DNA from: Phoenix dactylifera
Lineage: Eukaryota > Streptophyta > Magnoliopsida > Arecales > Arecaceae
Assembly (NCBI RefSeq): GCF_009389715.1
Contig: NC_052403.1
Span: 13,410,797-13,474,796, forward strand
Direction: 5' to 3'
Length of the DNA: 64,000 nucleotides
Part shown: positions 51,301 to 64,000 of the stretch, in pieces
Numbering within the stretch: position 1 is the first letter of the stretch
How the letters are laid out: each line of letters opens with the position of its first letter
Translations under genes and position numbers: made by a program
Notes under the pieces: model-generated
Databases searched by the model: none
Told to the model about the DNA's origin: nothing
Seen by the model: the letters and a program-made list of their open reading frames with translations, nothing else

Positions 51301-54300
51301 GACAGCTTGTAGCAGTGAAGAGGTTGACAAAGAAAGACAACGAGGAGGAGAGAGTTGGAGATTTCTTATCAGAACTTGGAATAATTGCCCATGTCAATCA
51401 CCCGAATGCTGCACAACTGCTGGGGTTCAGCGTGGAAAGGGGCTTGCACCTTGTTCTCAGGTTCTCTCCACATGGAAGCTTGGCTTCTGTGCTTCATGGT
51501 ATATCTTTCTTTTCTTAGACATGTCTTATTAACATCTTATATACAACCATGTTGCTAGCTTAGGCAAGCTCAAAGTAGTAAATCGATGCAACGATTAAAC
51601 CTAAATAAAGAATGAACTAAAATAGCACTAATAGCACAAGATTTAGCACCTGGCACTATTGGCCAAAATTTTGAAACTAAGTGGACCCATGGTTATTGAA
51701 GCTGGCTTAGACAGCAAAAGGGAGAAAAAAACATTGGCTGAACATCATTATGTTTCTCATGCTGGAAAACATGTTCAATTCTACATGAGTAATGCATGAT
51801 TAAGGAGTCAAGAACCAAGCTCGGCCTATATGCAAGTTCAGTCACACAAGCTCTAGGACTGGATAGTGGACTTATCAATTAGGTAGTGGACTCAACTGAT
51901 ATAGGATGATAACTGATAAGAATATATGCTTCAACTAATAATATGGTCATGCAAACTAGCCTGCCCACCAGGGGATTTATGTTTTGTGCAGCTTGAGATG
52001 TTGAGTAATTGGATTTGTGATAATTTATAAAATACATGCGCTTAGGACAAGGAAGATAAGTCATAATAGTAATAAAAATTTGAATTATTATTACTGATAT
52101 TAGTACTAGAAAATTATTTTTCATAGCTTAAATAAAGTTCATTGTATTTTGGCCTGTTTCATCAATTCCTTCTTGATTTGTTTCATCGTTGTAATTTACA
52201 GTATTAAACTATTAATTCTAGTCAACAGCTTATAAATTATAACTTTTGCATCCTAATGTGTAAGTAATGTGTAAGTAATGTGAAATTTATCAATAATTTA
52301 TATGTGGTGTTAGCATTATGCATTTTGAAGATATTAGACATTTAGAAGTATGATGGGCTGCACTGACATGAGAGATCAATAATTCTCTGCCCATTTTAGG
52401 GATTCATTATGGAGGTGGATCTGGACCTAGTCTTATGTAAATTCCATGTAAATTTTGGCACTAGCTAGGATTGCTTGCATAAACAGTGTATTTGCCAATA
52501 AAAGATTCATCCCCAGTCAAGGCATACTAAATCGGTACCGGTAGGCGTACTGGTCGCCTACCGAACCGGTTCGGACCAGTAATAAACCAGTCTGCATAAC
52601 ACAGCGCACGCGCAGCATGCTATGGCGAACCGGCGCGATCCGACCGGTTCGCACCAATTCCTAGCTATACGGGATGGAACCATCCGGGTCCGTTCGGTAC
52701 ACATCTAGTACCGGCCGGTTCCGGCTCGGTACCACTTGGTTCCGTCCGGAACCATTTTTTAATGCCAAACCTGAGGCCGGAACCATTTTTTAGTGCCAAA
52801 CAGGACCAGTTGGTATTGGTACCGGTTCGGTACGGGCTGAACCGGACAGTACGGATCAGTTTAACATTTCTTGTCTCCAGTATAATCTTATGATGATGCT
52901 GATCAAATCTCATCATTGGAGCATCCAGTTTCACCATTTCAATTTCTTAAGAAATAGAGACATGATAGATCAAATCAAGGATTCAGGATAACAAATTAAG
53001 AACATTTCTAGAATAGAGGAGATGCTGTCAGAGCCTGTCCTCGAATAATTATCTAGGAACTCTAATGATGCTTCTAGCTATGACAAGGGTAACATTCCTT
53101 AACTGCTATTCCAAAAGAATTGAACATAACAAGCTTGCATCACCTTGTTTTAGCTTAGTAATGAAGAGGAATTCAGTTGTTCAGGTTCGAAGGAAGGCCT
53201 TGAATGGAAGGTAAGGTTTAAGATTGCTTTAGGCATAGCAGAAGGGCTGCTCTATCTCCACGAAGGATGCCAGCGGCGCATAATCCATAGAGACATGAAG
53301 GCCTCCAACATACTGTTGACTGAAGACTTTGAGCCGCAGGTATTATTAGCAGCTTTTGCTCTCTTTCATTATTGGACTATTTCATAACCATGCAGTTTCT
53401 TTGCATAGATATCTGATTTTGGACTTGCAAAGTGGCTGCCAGACAACTGGACTCACCACATTGTGTTCCCCATTGAAGGGACATTTGGGTAAGCTCAAAC
53501 CAATCCATTCCTTCCATTTCTGAGGCTAATCGAGGATGCTTGTTATATATCTAGCGATATGCTTATGATTTAGATATTTGGCGCCTGAATACTTCATGCA
53601 TGGGGTAGTGAATGAGAAGATTGACGTGTTCGCTTTCGGGGTGTTGCTGCTCGAGCTGATAACAGGGCGAAGGGCAGTTGACTCTTCTCGACAGAGCCTA
53701 GTGATATGGGTAATTCTTAGATTTCACTTGGAACATTTTGCTTTATGTTGCGCTATGATGCATTATGAAATCTTTTATTTTATTTTGTTATGTTTTTAAT
53801 GTTGCATATCAATGTGATTCCTAGGCTGCAAATGGGTTGGTGGGGCCATTGTGAGCCATTGTGATCACACTTAAATTCAGATCCAATATAATTTAGATTC
53901 CACTAGGTCTGTCAGCCAATTGGCTTGTCAGGCATGTCTTTAGGTTTAAGAACTCCTAAGATATTGGCTTGGATTAGATTGGCTAGATCCAAATCCAACA
54001 CCATATGTTGAGATTCTGGAAAGGTTAATGTTGTGATTAGGGTAAAAGACAGTTTCTGAAAAATTTTGCTTGCGATTAGGGTATAGGATAGTTCATCATC
54101 CTACAACATAGACATCATGAGTCTAAACAGTATTTCATCCTATATCAAGTTAAATGCCTCATTCTAATCATAAAAAGTTTTGCTTCAGTACAAACTAAAT
54201 GACCCTGCTTCTTTGCAGACGATGCAAGATAGTCCTCTTCATGTTCTGTTATTCAAATTTTTGGTCCAGGGATATAGTAGAAATATTCTAGAATATTTTA

Positions 54301-54986
54301 GATATCCAATCCCTATTATTAATAACCCAACTGAAGTATTCTACTTCTCCATTGCTCTTATCAAACCCACCATAAACTTATAAATCAAGAAAAGATAAGT
54401 AGACCTGATCCATGAATGATGATTATATCAGCTATTCTGATATTTAAATTCGAACCTGAAAGTTACTACTCTACGAAAAGTTACTAAAGTTTCAAAGAAT
54501 CACAGTGTCTTGCAAAGCTAGTATTATTAGCATTATGGGGCAATTTTTCATTTCTAAGATATGATGCTTCTATGCTTGTCATAGGCAAAGCCACTCCTCG
54601 ACACAAACAACGTAAAAGAACTTGCCGACCCTTCTCTTGGAGATGCTTATGACCCTGAAGAAATGAGACGTTCTTTATTAGTAGCTTCTATGTGCATTCA
54701 CCACCTCTCAACCTCACGGCCTAATATGAATTGGGTAAGCAAATTGTTCATGTTGCTCATCCTTAACCTTGAATTGGACCTATTCAGCTAAATGCTGAAT
54801 GTCATATGAGTGTAGGTGGTCAGGCTTTTAAAGGGAGAGCAAGGATATGCAGAACTCCTGGGAAGAGAATTGAGGCCTAAAATTGCAAGACCACCACTAT
54901 TTGACGCTTGTGATTCAGAGGACTACACTTGCTCAAGGTATCTCAACGATCTCCATCGGCACAAGCAACTTGCCTTGGAGCAATGA
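48313..54986 (+). CDS. Receptor-like cytoplasmic kinase, class VI (RBK-like)
   Basis: Nine exons, all GT-AG and phase-consistent: 48313-48328, 48451-48498, 49176-49610, 51244-51498, 53185-53339, 53409-53488, 53574-53709, 54585-54734, 54816-54986; 481 residues, intact. No signal peptide or membrane segment, so a soluble or peripheral kinase. Residues 1-150 are acidic, Ser-rich and contain SPRGVLEIP and a dibasic [12 protein letters not shown] stretch typical of this class. Kinase: [13 protein letters not shown], glycine loop [17 protein letters not shown] lysine, HRD at about 286-288 ([13 protein letters not shown]), DFG at 306-308, IEGTFGYLAPEY, then [19 protein letters not shown]. The C-terminus has [19 protein letters not shown], characteristic of class VI RLCKs (RBK1/RBK2, At5g57670 relatives), some of which bind ROP GTPases. 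The first two small exons are the least certain part. Confidence 0.9.
50395..50597. repeat. GGTACC-rich MITE-like repeat, copy B
   Basis: About 200 bp in RLCK intron 3, filled with gtaccgtaccgtac, cggtatcggtattcggtat and ending accgagacagcgaacctt. Probably a short relative of the copies at 34690 and 52522. Confidence 0.6.
52522..52872. mobile_element. GGTACCGGTT-rich MITE-like repeat, copy C
   Basis: About 350 bp in RLCK intron 4, GC-rich against an AT-rich intron. Shares ordered blocks with 34690-34985 (listed there). Contains an internal direct repeat ggaaccattttttaatgcc / ggaaccattttttagtgcc at about 52748 and 52781. Confidence 0.7.
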
Positions 54987-56908
54987 ATTAGTGTGCAACC
55001 TAAGGAGTTCTTCTCTTTTTGTATATTAAGAGGTCCTTTCATGGTCCCAAATGTATGCATCGATGGAGGGACTGTGCTCGCCAACTACCTCTTGTAGTTG
55101 TTCCAAATCTAAGACTTGAAGTGTTGGATCTACTCTAATGTGTCCTCTTCCCTTTGGTTACACTTGCTGGGTACAGTTAGCTTCAAGCAAGATTCATGCT
55201 CCTTATGAACATCATATTAGTTAAACTAAAGCGATACAGAAAGCTAAGCATCCTAGTATGGTATAATGTATGCACTCCTTTTGAAGTGTTTTGGTGGTTG
55301 GAGGACATCCACATGGTTGCACATTAAGAACTTGCAATTAGCATTAAAAAATAGGATTGATCACAACCTCCATAAGTGGTGCTCAACTCTTTCAGACTCA
55401 ACAGACCATGTATCATGGGGACCCAAAGCTCAATTATGAGGACAATCTTCTTATTTAGCAATATTATTATATTCTGCTCTCTATCTTTCAGAAAATTTTT
55501 ATGCTTGTGGTTAGAAGGTTTTCTCTCTCTTTTGCTTGAGCATAAATTTTTAGCTATAGTGTCTAAAAATGTGGACCCATGTTATGTTCCTATATCTATT
55601 TAGCTTTAAGATTGCTTTCATGTTGGAAGATCTAATTGATTTGTCTTGCTATACAACTGTATGCCGCAGCTAAAATAATGAATAATCTAAAGGCTCCTTA
55701 GGTTTCAGGATACCAAGCTGTTTTTATGTTCTATTTTAATTAATAATCTAAACCCTTTAAAAGATGCTATATCGGCTCGTTTCTTTGGAAATGATGCCAT
55801 ATGAGATCCGGAACCTGTTACAGAAAATTCATTTCGTGCATGCAAATTATAGAAATTTCTTTTTGCACTTTCTTGAGAGTCACAAGCTCTTTTAGATAAC
55901 TTTAAAGTGTTTGGTAAGAATTTTGAAACAATTTTCCGGCTCCCCCCCCCCCCCCCAAAAAAATCTAAGTTTACCAAGCTTCAGTGGTGTAAACAGAGTC
56001 CAACATCAACCAATGACTACTTTAGCTGTTATCTCTCAAGTCACACAGGCCGGCAATACTGAAAAGCTAGAGTTTAATGAATGGAGATTGAAATTGATGG
56101 TGTGGTAGGGATCAGAATAAATTAGCAGATAGCCAGGTACATTATTTGTGAATGAATGCCAAAGAACAAAATTTTGCTACAAGCAAGACCAGTGTAATAA
56201 CAAACACACACCATGTGTAGAGATAATACAGATATAGAAAGTCGTGCACAGCCAAATGATCAATGTGATCTTGTGTGTCACTGAGTTTGGCTTGTGCAAT
56301 AGTATACTGATAAGTTCAATTTTTTCTTCATGCTTAAAAGGCGACAAGAAAACTAATGATGTGATCAGCTATTGAGGATAATTTATCAGGCCAAACTGCC
56401 TAACCAACATACCAGATGTTGCAACGAAGATAACTGAAATCAAACAATATAACTTATACACAAAGAAGAAAGATCAAACGCGATAGAAACGCAGATATGT
56501 ATCGTGTGTTTCCTGTGCTTTCAAATCAAGCATGACAAATTCACAAGGAAACGATAAAGTCTGAAAAGATTGAATAGATGGTCCATGAATTAGCATTGTA
56601 AAGTACCACATCCAACATCTAAATCAAATTCCAATATGCGATCCAATAGCCACAACAGGCAGCTAGTGTGAAACAGGAAAATAGATCCTGAAGAACCTAA
56701 CAGTCAGTGGGGCCTCCTAGTGCGGACACCTTTTCCAGCAACATGCTTCTCCTTAGAAGGCAAAATGATCATCAACAATTTAATAAAATGAAATTTTTTG
56801 TTTTTGAATCTTAATGGAGTTCCACAGAAGCATTGCATTTTCCAAGTGAAGTTGCTTTCTGGCTCCTAAAGATCCACAAAATAAATGGCCACATGTAGGA
56901 CCCCAAGC
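54987..56908. other. Intergenic between convergent RLCK and VIN3-like genes
   Basis: Contains the 3' UTRs of both convergent genes. A C16-A7 run lies at about 55941-55962. Otherwise no structure or coding signal that I can support. Confidence 0.55.
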
Positions 56909-59900
56909 CTAATGCCATAACCTGGTGCAGAAGCCTTTCCGTATGACCGGCTTCTCCTTATTACATATACCATCCATGAAAGCATCAACCAGCTGAGCAA
57001 CCAGACTCGCAGGTTCATCTATAAGAACATCTATGAATGCACTCACCACCCTTCGTTCTTGTGCTGTCGCTTTCAAACTGAACCATGTGAGGAATTTCAC
57101 ACGGAACTCCTTCTCCATGTGTCCCTCGCATTCCAACCATCTGATCACCTTTACACAGTACTCATACTCCCTCTCTGCTGATTCCTTCTTATTGGCAGAA
57201 TCTGGTGTACTATTAAGCCTATCGGATTTGCGAGGCATTTCCAAGGGAACAGATTTGGAGCTGACAAAAGGTACAGCCTCTGAAGATGGCCGCAAGTGCA
57301 TGTCATTGTTGTCGCTGATGCCCTCTGATGGGAGAACCTTAGGATGGTTACTGTGGTTGCACTTCGGGAGTTTTGGAGCCTGGTTGTTATCACTCGAGTT
57401 TGTTGAACCCCTCTGTGAATCTGATTGAATGATCACAGGCGGCTCACTCATGTCCTGTTGCTGTTTTAAAGCTGAAATAAGATCATCGTCAATATAAGTG
57501 CTATCTGAGTTCCGAGTGGAGCATTGGCCGCTGTTCCCATTAAGGTTCTGCGTCACACACTTAGCCTCCCACTTTCCTAATTCCTTGGTGCTGCTGAAAG
57601 GAGACACCTTGAAATAATATTCAGTTGACGGGCTCAGTCCTGATATCATGATCTTTGTATCTGGCCTCAGGATAAGGCAGGTGGGTTCTTCAGGATAATC
57701 CATGGCATCAGAGTTTCGATGCCACAGAGTGCAGCCGATGATATTTTCTTCAAACATATTGTCTCTGGAGTGAAGTGAAACAACCACAGAAAATGGAGAG
57801 ATGTCTTCAAAATGGATTTGGAAAGCCAAGGAACCTGTGCTAACTGATCCTGTGAATAAATGAGCAGTAGTAGGTTGGGTTTACAGGAATCCGATAAATT
57901 TGGAACGGTCTCAAGGTTAAGGAGAAAAAAGAAATTTACCTGGGGCTTTGAGGTCTTTATCAGCCAAGAGGCCTGCTGAGCTAGAAAGTATGGAATCTGC
58001 TGCTTCCACTGCAGAAGCACATAGTTTCTGAACTTCTGCACCACAATTAAGCCGGTTGACAATGCCCCTTGCCATGACTGTGGAAACTTTATCTAGAGGT
58101 CCAACTTCTTTCTTGAGTTTCTTTACAGCTGTATTCACAATATTTTGCATTTCTTTATAACGCTCAGTTCCTTTAAGCATTTTGTGGCTCAAAGATAATC
58201 GATCACACAATATGTCAACTCTCCTAGCATCCTTGGCAATCAATAGTTGTTTTTGCCAGCTTCTGTGGAACGCAAGACGCAAAAGAATGCCTATAAATTA
58301 TATCACAAACATCTTCAAGATGATAAATAAAGCTAAATAATTTCCTTACCCTTATATGATGTCCTTTTCATCTAAAAATATCAAGAAGAGGAAAAATGAA
58401 AACAAAGGCTGGACAAGTAACCTCATACAAATGAAAGAGAAGATCAGCTAAGGCACTATTGTGGTATATTCTTCTCCCAAGCACCAGAACAAATTAGCAC
58501 TAAGAGCACTTGTTTATGATCAGAGTTCAAGATCACAATGCAGCTTGTAAGAGAATGCATTTTTATGATTGGACAGATTGTTTTAAACCGAATATAGTTA
58601 CAATTGCCCGCCAAGATTGGTGTTTAAGTTTAAGCTTTTATAGTTATATGGATTCAACAAGAAAGAGAATATCAAAAATTCATAGTTTATAACACCTTAC
58701 ATCTTAGAAATATAAAGCTGCAGCTAAGACAGATTGCAAGGTAATCATTTTCTCAGTTAAATTATTCGTGAGAAAACAGGATATAGTTCTCATATGCATT
58801 TTTATCTTTAATCCCATGCCCACACAAATTAACTGAAACATTTCATTATATAGTAAAACGAGACCAATGTTCATTACATCCTGGTTCAATAAATAAAATT
58901 TAAATAAAATACATATCATCAAATACTATTTCATCTTTCTTAACCATCTACATTTTTTACCATACAATTGGATGGTATCAATGATCAGTAAAGCAGACCT
59001 AAAGACAACAGTTAAAGAAGCATTTGTACCAAAAAGCAATTAAACAGTTGTATAATTAAAAATTCTTCTTTTTCCCTGAACCTTCAAACTGAATTTTAAC
59101 ATCCCTTCCCAGAAGGCCATTTTCAGAGGATATCAAACATGATGAACAGACTTCAAATGATTTTACTTTCTCTATCCTAAATTAGTTCCAGATATTAATT
59201 CCTCTTATGTGCTTATTTCAAGTTCTGTCCTTCCTCGTACCACCACAGATGAATAAAATCTCACCTCGGACAAACTTACCACAAAATTGCCCTTTCGCTG
59301 CTTATAATTGTTACCTTAGGGGACCAATATCAGAAATAGATTTCTCTCTTCAAAAATCTTATAAATTCTTTAGCTTTATCTTGCACAAAGGCATGTTTGA
59401 AAACATGCTGGTTCAAATTCATGTACGTTAGATTTTACAAAAAATAGTCTACAAAAATAGTATGTAACCTCCAGCAGGAACTACAAAAACATAATAATCA
59501 GAATAAAATAGCTAGTTTGATTGTACAGAATATCTGAATCACCACAAGAAGCTCTTGGAATATGGAAATGGCATAATGTCATATCAAGTTGATATCAAAT
59601 ATGAGTACAGAGTGCAATATCATACACTACAGAAGCTACAAGTTTTAAAATTTAATCAATGATATGCCTTTGGTTGTTGATATTTTTATCCAATAAAATG
59701 TTAATAGTTTCTCAAAGATCTATAACCCAGTTAAGTCAAAAATTGTTAAACCAACAAGTTCCACGCGCGTTTCATACTTGAGCTATAACTTTCATAATGC
59801 AGAACAACTTAACAACAAAAAAACCATATATCTGTCTCTCCCTATCTGTGTGCATAGATGTGTGTGGCTGTGCATTGGGCATGCAGGTGCGGGTGTAAGC

Positions 59901-61175
59901 ACATGGATGCATGCAGGTGGGTGTGGGCATGGGGGTGTGCGGGCGGGTGTTGAGGGGAGGGGGGTGTCCATGAACATGTGCACACATGCAGGCATTCGGA
60001 CACATGTGTGCGTACATGAGGGATCACCACTTAGCAAGAAATAGCACTAGGAAAGAAAGCAATGCAAGGAATAAGCAAGCTCAATGAGCAAAGTAGAAAC
60101 TAAATTTGATATCCTCATGCTCAATAACTTCTACTAGTAAGCGCAGATAGTCTTTAATAAGATCATAAATACAGTACAAATATTGTATTTAATAATATCA
60201 TAATAAGTATGCATAAAGTAAATTCAATAGGATCATATATTTAAGCACTAAGTTCACAAAGAAACAAATGGTCCAACCCCTATGCTCTGAATATAAGATA
60301 AAGAGAAATTCTACCTCCCCTTTTCGTAGAAGGTAAACTAAATTCCCCTTTTGGATTATTGCTACAAATTATCTTATTTATTATCTACCTATCTCTGCAT
60401 GATACTGCTCATGCAGTAATTAACTATATTATGAGATCAATGATCAAGGAATTTAACCACAAAAGTTTTCAAAGTACTTGTGAAGTGAATAGAATAATTA
60501 TTTACCGCATCAGCCAATTGATTTTTCCACAGAAAACACAATAAAAACTGCCATCCAACTTTGGATAACTCCCATTCTTCAAAATGCCAGCGCTCTCATG
60601 TTTAAGAGCACATTTCAGGTGGTAGGACATGCCACATGAATTACTCTGGTAAGGAGGATCAGAATTGCAAACCAACCATAGAGTAGGGTCCTTATTGTCA
60701 TCATAGCGATAACAGATGCAGCAGGAACACCGCTTACAGTATCCATCCACTAAGCTCAGAGTGGCTCGGCAAGCAAGATTTTGACAGATCAAGGTGTCAA
60801 CTTGCTCTTCTTTTCTCTTCAAGGGATCATGAGTTACATCAGTTTCAGATTCTAATGGTTGTTCCTTTTTTCTCTTCTTCTTTAATCCATTTGGGTTGTT
60901 TGGTGCGGCTGATGAAATGCTTGTTTTATCATCATTCTTTCTTCCATTCTTCTGTGACACCAGCCTAAGCAGATGCTCAATCATTTTAGGTTTTGTGACC
61001 CCAGTATATTTCCTCTCCTTGCCCATCTCAGCACAGATGAGTTGAAGAAGCTCTCTACGACTCCAGGACTGAAGAATTTCAGGGGCATTATCTGCCCACT
61101 TTGAAATTTCATGCACTAGCTCTCTCTTCTCCTCTAAACTCAACTCACTGCATTTTGCAGGATCAATCACGAAAC
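56909..61175 (-). CDS. VIN3-like (VEL) PHD-finger/FN3 protein, first exon missing
   Basis: Three exons on the minus strand: 60506-61175, 57940-58262, 56909-57849, with GT-AG borders and consistent phase; about 644 residues. The exon starting at 61175 follows an acceptor (cttacag) and opens with [21 protein letters not shown], so a short upstream exon with the ATG is missing; its first possible codon here is GTG, not a start. Order: N-terminal [23 protein letters not shown] block, basic KKKRKKE nuclear signal, Cys-rich PHD-type finger ([53 protein letters not shown]), conserved [18 protein letters not shown] and MARGIVNRL helices, FN3 domain ([13 protein letters not shown] to [13 protein letters not shown]), and the C-terminal VID ([21 protein letters not shown]) ending RLWH. 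The family acts in the nucleus with Polycomb complex 2, notably in flowering control (VIN3, VIL1 in Arabidopsis, VIL2 in rice). Confidence 0.9.
58263..60505 (-). other. Intron of the VIN3-like gene
   Basis: 2.2-kb AT-rich intron between the PHD exon and the exon beginning SWQKQL. It contains a GC-rich, imperfect gtgtgg/gcatg/gggtgt tract at 59845-60020, listed separately; nothing else recognised. Confidence 0.6.
59845..60020. repeat. Imperfect (TG/GC)-rich minisatellite
   Basis: Degenerate repeats of gtgtg, gcatgcaggtg and ggtgtgggcatg over about 175 bp. Open frames on both strands here (His/Pro/Thr- or Cys-rich) are artefacts of the repeat. Confidence 0.8.
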
Positions 61176-64000
61176 CTGTAAGAATTGAAGGAGCGTGAGT
61201 TTCAGGAAAAATAGATTAAAAATTGCATTCCACTAGAGTATATGAGAAATGATAATATCTGTAAACATAATTCTTAACTTTGCAATCTTGTGTCCCTAAA
61301 AGTAGTTAGCAACACTTTGGTGATGAGGTACTGCAAGAACTAACTAGAAATTGTTTATGGCAGACTAGAATTAGAAGGAGAAGACCAACAAATTGCACCA
61401 ATTGTTAACAATAATAGTGTTGTCACAGTTGAGCAAGATACCAAAATATTTATGTACCATCAATTTGTAAGGAGGGGAAATTTTATAGTGTGTCAGAAAC
61501 AATGTTGAAAATCTCTTGTTATAATGTTCAAGTCTATCTCAGCAAAAGTGAACAATGACTGGGAGATTCAAGGTTTTCAACTAACTAGTTGAACTCGAAA
61601 ATGCTGTGAAGAAGCCTCATGCAAGATTTTCATTGTAGATGATGGGGGATAATCTAGTGTATTATGACTGGGAAAATAGCATATGTTCCAACTGTTGTGC
61701 CTCTGGCCATCAAGTAGATTGATGTCAAATGACACCTCTATTATTTGGCAAATAAAAGGTGAACCAAACAACTGATGCAACAGATACAGCATCCTAGGCT
61801 TCTAGTAATGTGATAAACTGAGAAGAGAAGGGGTCTAAAATACATCAAGATCTAGAACACAAGAAAGGTCCTTAACATAGAAAGAGACCAAGGCAAGAAA
61901 GACAGACTGATAGGAAAGCAAACACTAAGAAAGCGGTGGAGAAAGAAACTTTCAATTAGTACCTAACATATATCATAGATCTCATCATGGGTTTGAAGAA
62001 AAATTCTCTAGAAATAGGCGAAACAACATTGATATAAAGGAATCTGGAACAATCTTTTAAGATGTATAGACAAACAAAGTAAAATAACATGGCGTCAGAA
62101 ACAACCGGAACAACACAGTTTGGGGCGTACAAACCCAAACCAATGTCAAACCAGGTTGATGTGGCCGTTCTGGCCGGTAAGTGACCCAAACCGACCCTTA
62201 CAACTCTAAACCGAGCACAGCCGTCCGATTCAGCTTAGTTCAGGCTGTTTGGGCCACCTCGTGACTCATCTCTTTTCTTAAAAGAGAGCTTCCAACGATA
62301 GGTTTTGTGAGGAAAAATCAAGGAAGACGATGATTTGTCATTTTGAGCCCAAATCAAGCCAAATTAGGTATAATCCCCCTTCCCCTCCCTCCTCTTCATT
62401 CTTCTCTGTTTTTTCATGCCTAAAATAGATCAAAAATTGGTAAAAGCAGTGAAAATCATGGAAAAAATTTGTAATTTAGCATGATTTCATGAATGTTGTA
62501 GATCTAAGAGTGATAAAGCATTGAAGAAGAAATCATGATTTTTCATTGATCAAATAATTTTTAGATTAAAAAATATATTTTAGTCAAAATTATTATTAAA
62601 TAAAATAATATTAAAAGTTTAAAAAATGGTAGCATATTTAGGGGTATGCACAACTTATTTAAATTGGGCATAGTTATGGCTACCAAAACCTAAAGCCAAG
62701 TTCAAATAACTTTCAAACGTGTTGATTAAGATATATTATCCTTGGTAGGGTTTTACTTTAATCCGAAATATAATTAATTTTTTTCAATATTTTGTATTAA
62801 AGATTATTTTTATCTAAATATTAATGAACAATATTTAAAAATCATAAATTATGAAGAGTTAGTATTCTATATAGATAATGTAGAAGTATTTTCTGAAGTA
62901 ATGCAATCATTTTTTGCATTACATTATAAATTATCTAATTTTAAGTATCTAATTATTCAAATAACTGTTAATTCAATTAAAAATCATGAAAAAAATGGGA
63001 ATATGAATGAGTAATTAGGACATATTTTCTAAGACAGCATGCATAGCTTTTACATGATTTTATAAATTATCACATATATTATGTGAAATTAAATTATTAA
63101 AAACCGCCAATTTATCCAAAAATATTTCAAATTTTATTTATTTGTTAAATGTATAGATCCACTTTATGTAATTTTCAGTGATGAATAGGATGATTTATGA
63201 CATGTATTCGTAAAACTTGCAATTGCAAAAATAGATACAAAAAGAATAAAGATACTGATGTATATTGAGAAAATGATGTCATAACTACGGGCCAACACCA
63301 TTGGAGTTGCAAGGGGTACAATGTAGAGTGGAGAGAGCGTGGGTTGATGAGATTGCAGCAGCATTTGGTTAGTTGTTATCCCAATGTAGCTGTATGTAAG
63401 AAAAATCTATAAGAGGTCGGACAGTTGATGAAGAAGCACTTTCATGATTTTAGAAAGAGCAATAAAAAAGGGTAAAAAAATAAGCAAAGATTGATCTTTG
63501 AGCAGCTACGCCACTATAGACTATAGGGATCTATAGGACTATGAGGAATTAGATCCAGATAACATGCAGGAGGCTTAGACTCAGGCTGCTATAAAGGACA
63601 GTCTGAATGATCAATGGCAAAGGGAGAAGTTTGCCAAATCAGGGTACAATTTGGATCCTTAAACTAGGAGGGTGATCCGATTCTGGATCCGCCAAGATAA
63701 ACCTAAGCTACAAGAGAAGCCAGTTAGTGAGAGAGGTTGTTGGTAAAAGTTTGCAACTAGATAGCATCTATATTTGGAGTTTTTACAGGTGAGAAGGGAA
63801 AGAAGCCCAAAGATATAACAAGGGTCGCCATTCATGTGTTGGATTCACGTGCCTTCCCAGTAGAGACTCAAAGTAGTAAAAGATTGATTCTATCACGCTA
63901 GATTAACGTGAGTAACCATTTTACTAAAAAAAAAAAGATTGATTCTATGCTTGTCAAGGATAGGAAAATATACGTGGAGAGCTATTGCTTCATGATTTCA
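61176..64000. other. VIN3-like upstream region and right end, no gene recognised
   Basis: The missing first exon of the VIN3-like gene probably lies here or beyond the window, but no ATG-plus-donor candidate stands out. 62100-62260 has repeated ccaaacc/ggtttgg words like a small repeat. 62560-63160 is very AT-rich. 63280-63830 is a moderately GC-richer stretch resembling a decayed retroelement, without an identifiable domain. Confidence 0.4.

Noticed and set aside
59772-60044. His/Cys/Pro-rich small frames
   Set aside because: Translation of a degenerate TG/GC minisatellite inside an intron.

Overview
The window is nuclear DNA of a flowering plant. Genes are split by GT-AG introns (75 bp to 11 kb), several first coding exons are very GC-rich and Ala/Pro/Ser-heavy in the style of monocots, and the space between exons is filled with LTR retrotransposons, SINEs and MITE-like repeats. 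The gene styles and the mix of Copia (SIRE-like), chromovirus and GGTACC-rich repeats suggest a non-grass monocot such as a palm; this is inference, not proof.

Layout. 1-4.3 kb is repeat debris: the 3' part of a large Copia LTR carrying an array of palindromes and a chain of small hairpins, a second Copia element (gag start, primer site, short LTR) on the minus strand, a LINE scrap, and a tRNA-derived SINE with target-site duplications. 5.2-8.8 kb is an LRR receptor kinase of the MIK2-like type, broken by a frameshift in its kinase domain; 9.8-10.7 kb is a decayed partial duplicate of its last exon and 3' flank. 11.5-27.6 kb is an eight-exon coproporphyrinogen III oxidase gene (chloroplast haem/chlorophyll pathway). 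Its 11.4-kb first intron holds a complete but mutated chromovirus and a small non-autonomous LTR element. 28.8-35.7 kb is a three-exon gene for a small single-pass membrane protein of unknown function. 37.6-42.0 kb (minus strand) is a five-exon thylakoid-lumen FKBP13-type isomerase, with an 854-bp fold-back Mutator-like MITE about 255 bp upstream of its start codon. 44.7 kb has a second copy of the SINE. 48.3-55.0 kb is an intact nine-exon receptor-like cytoplasmic kinase of class VI. 56.9-61.2 kb (minus strand) is a VIN3-like PHD/FN3 chromatin protein whose first exon is not identified. The remaining 2.8 kb shows no gene I can support.

The genes do not form a pathway; the order looks like ordinary plant gene order. 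CPOX and FKBP13 both act in the chloroplast but in unrelated processes. The broken LRR kinase and the intact RLCK belong to different kinase families.

Three gene models need a single-event frame repair (LRR kinase, CPOX exon 3, FKBP13 exon 1). The LRR kinase break is accompanied by loss of surrounding codons and looks real. The other two are single missing bases in short G or C runs, so base-calling error must be excluded before calling them pseudogenes. The most structured unexplained signals are the chain of hairpins with re-paired, different stems in the Copia LTR (857-1136) and the nearly full-length fold-back MITE in the FKBP13 promoter.
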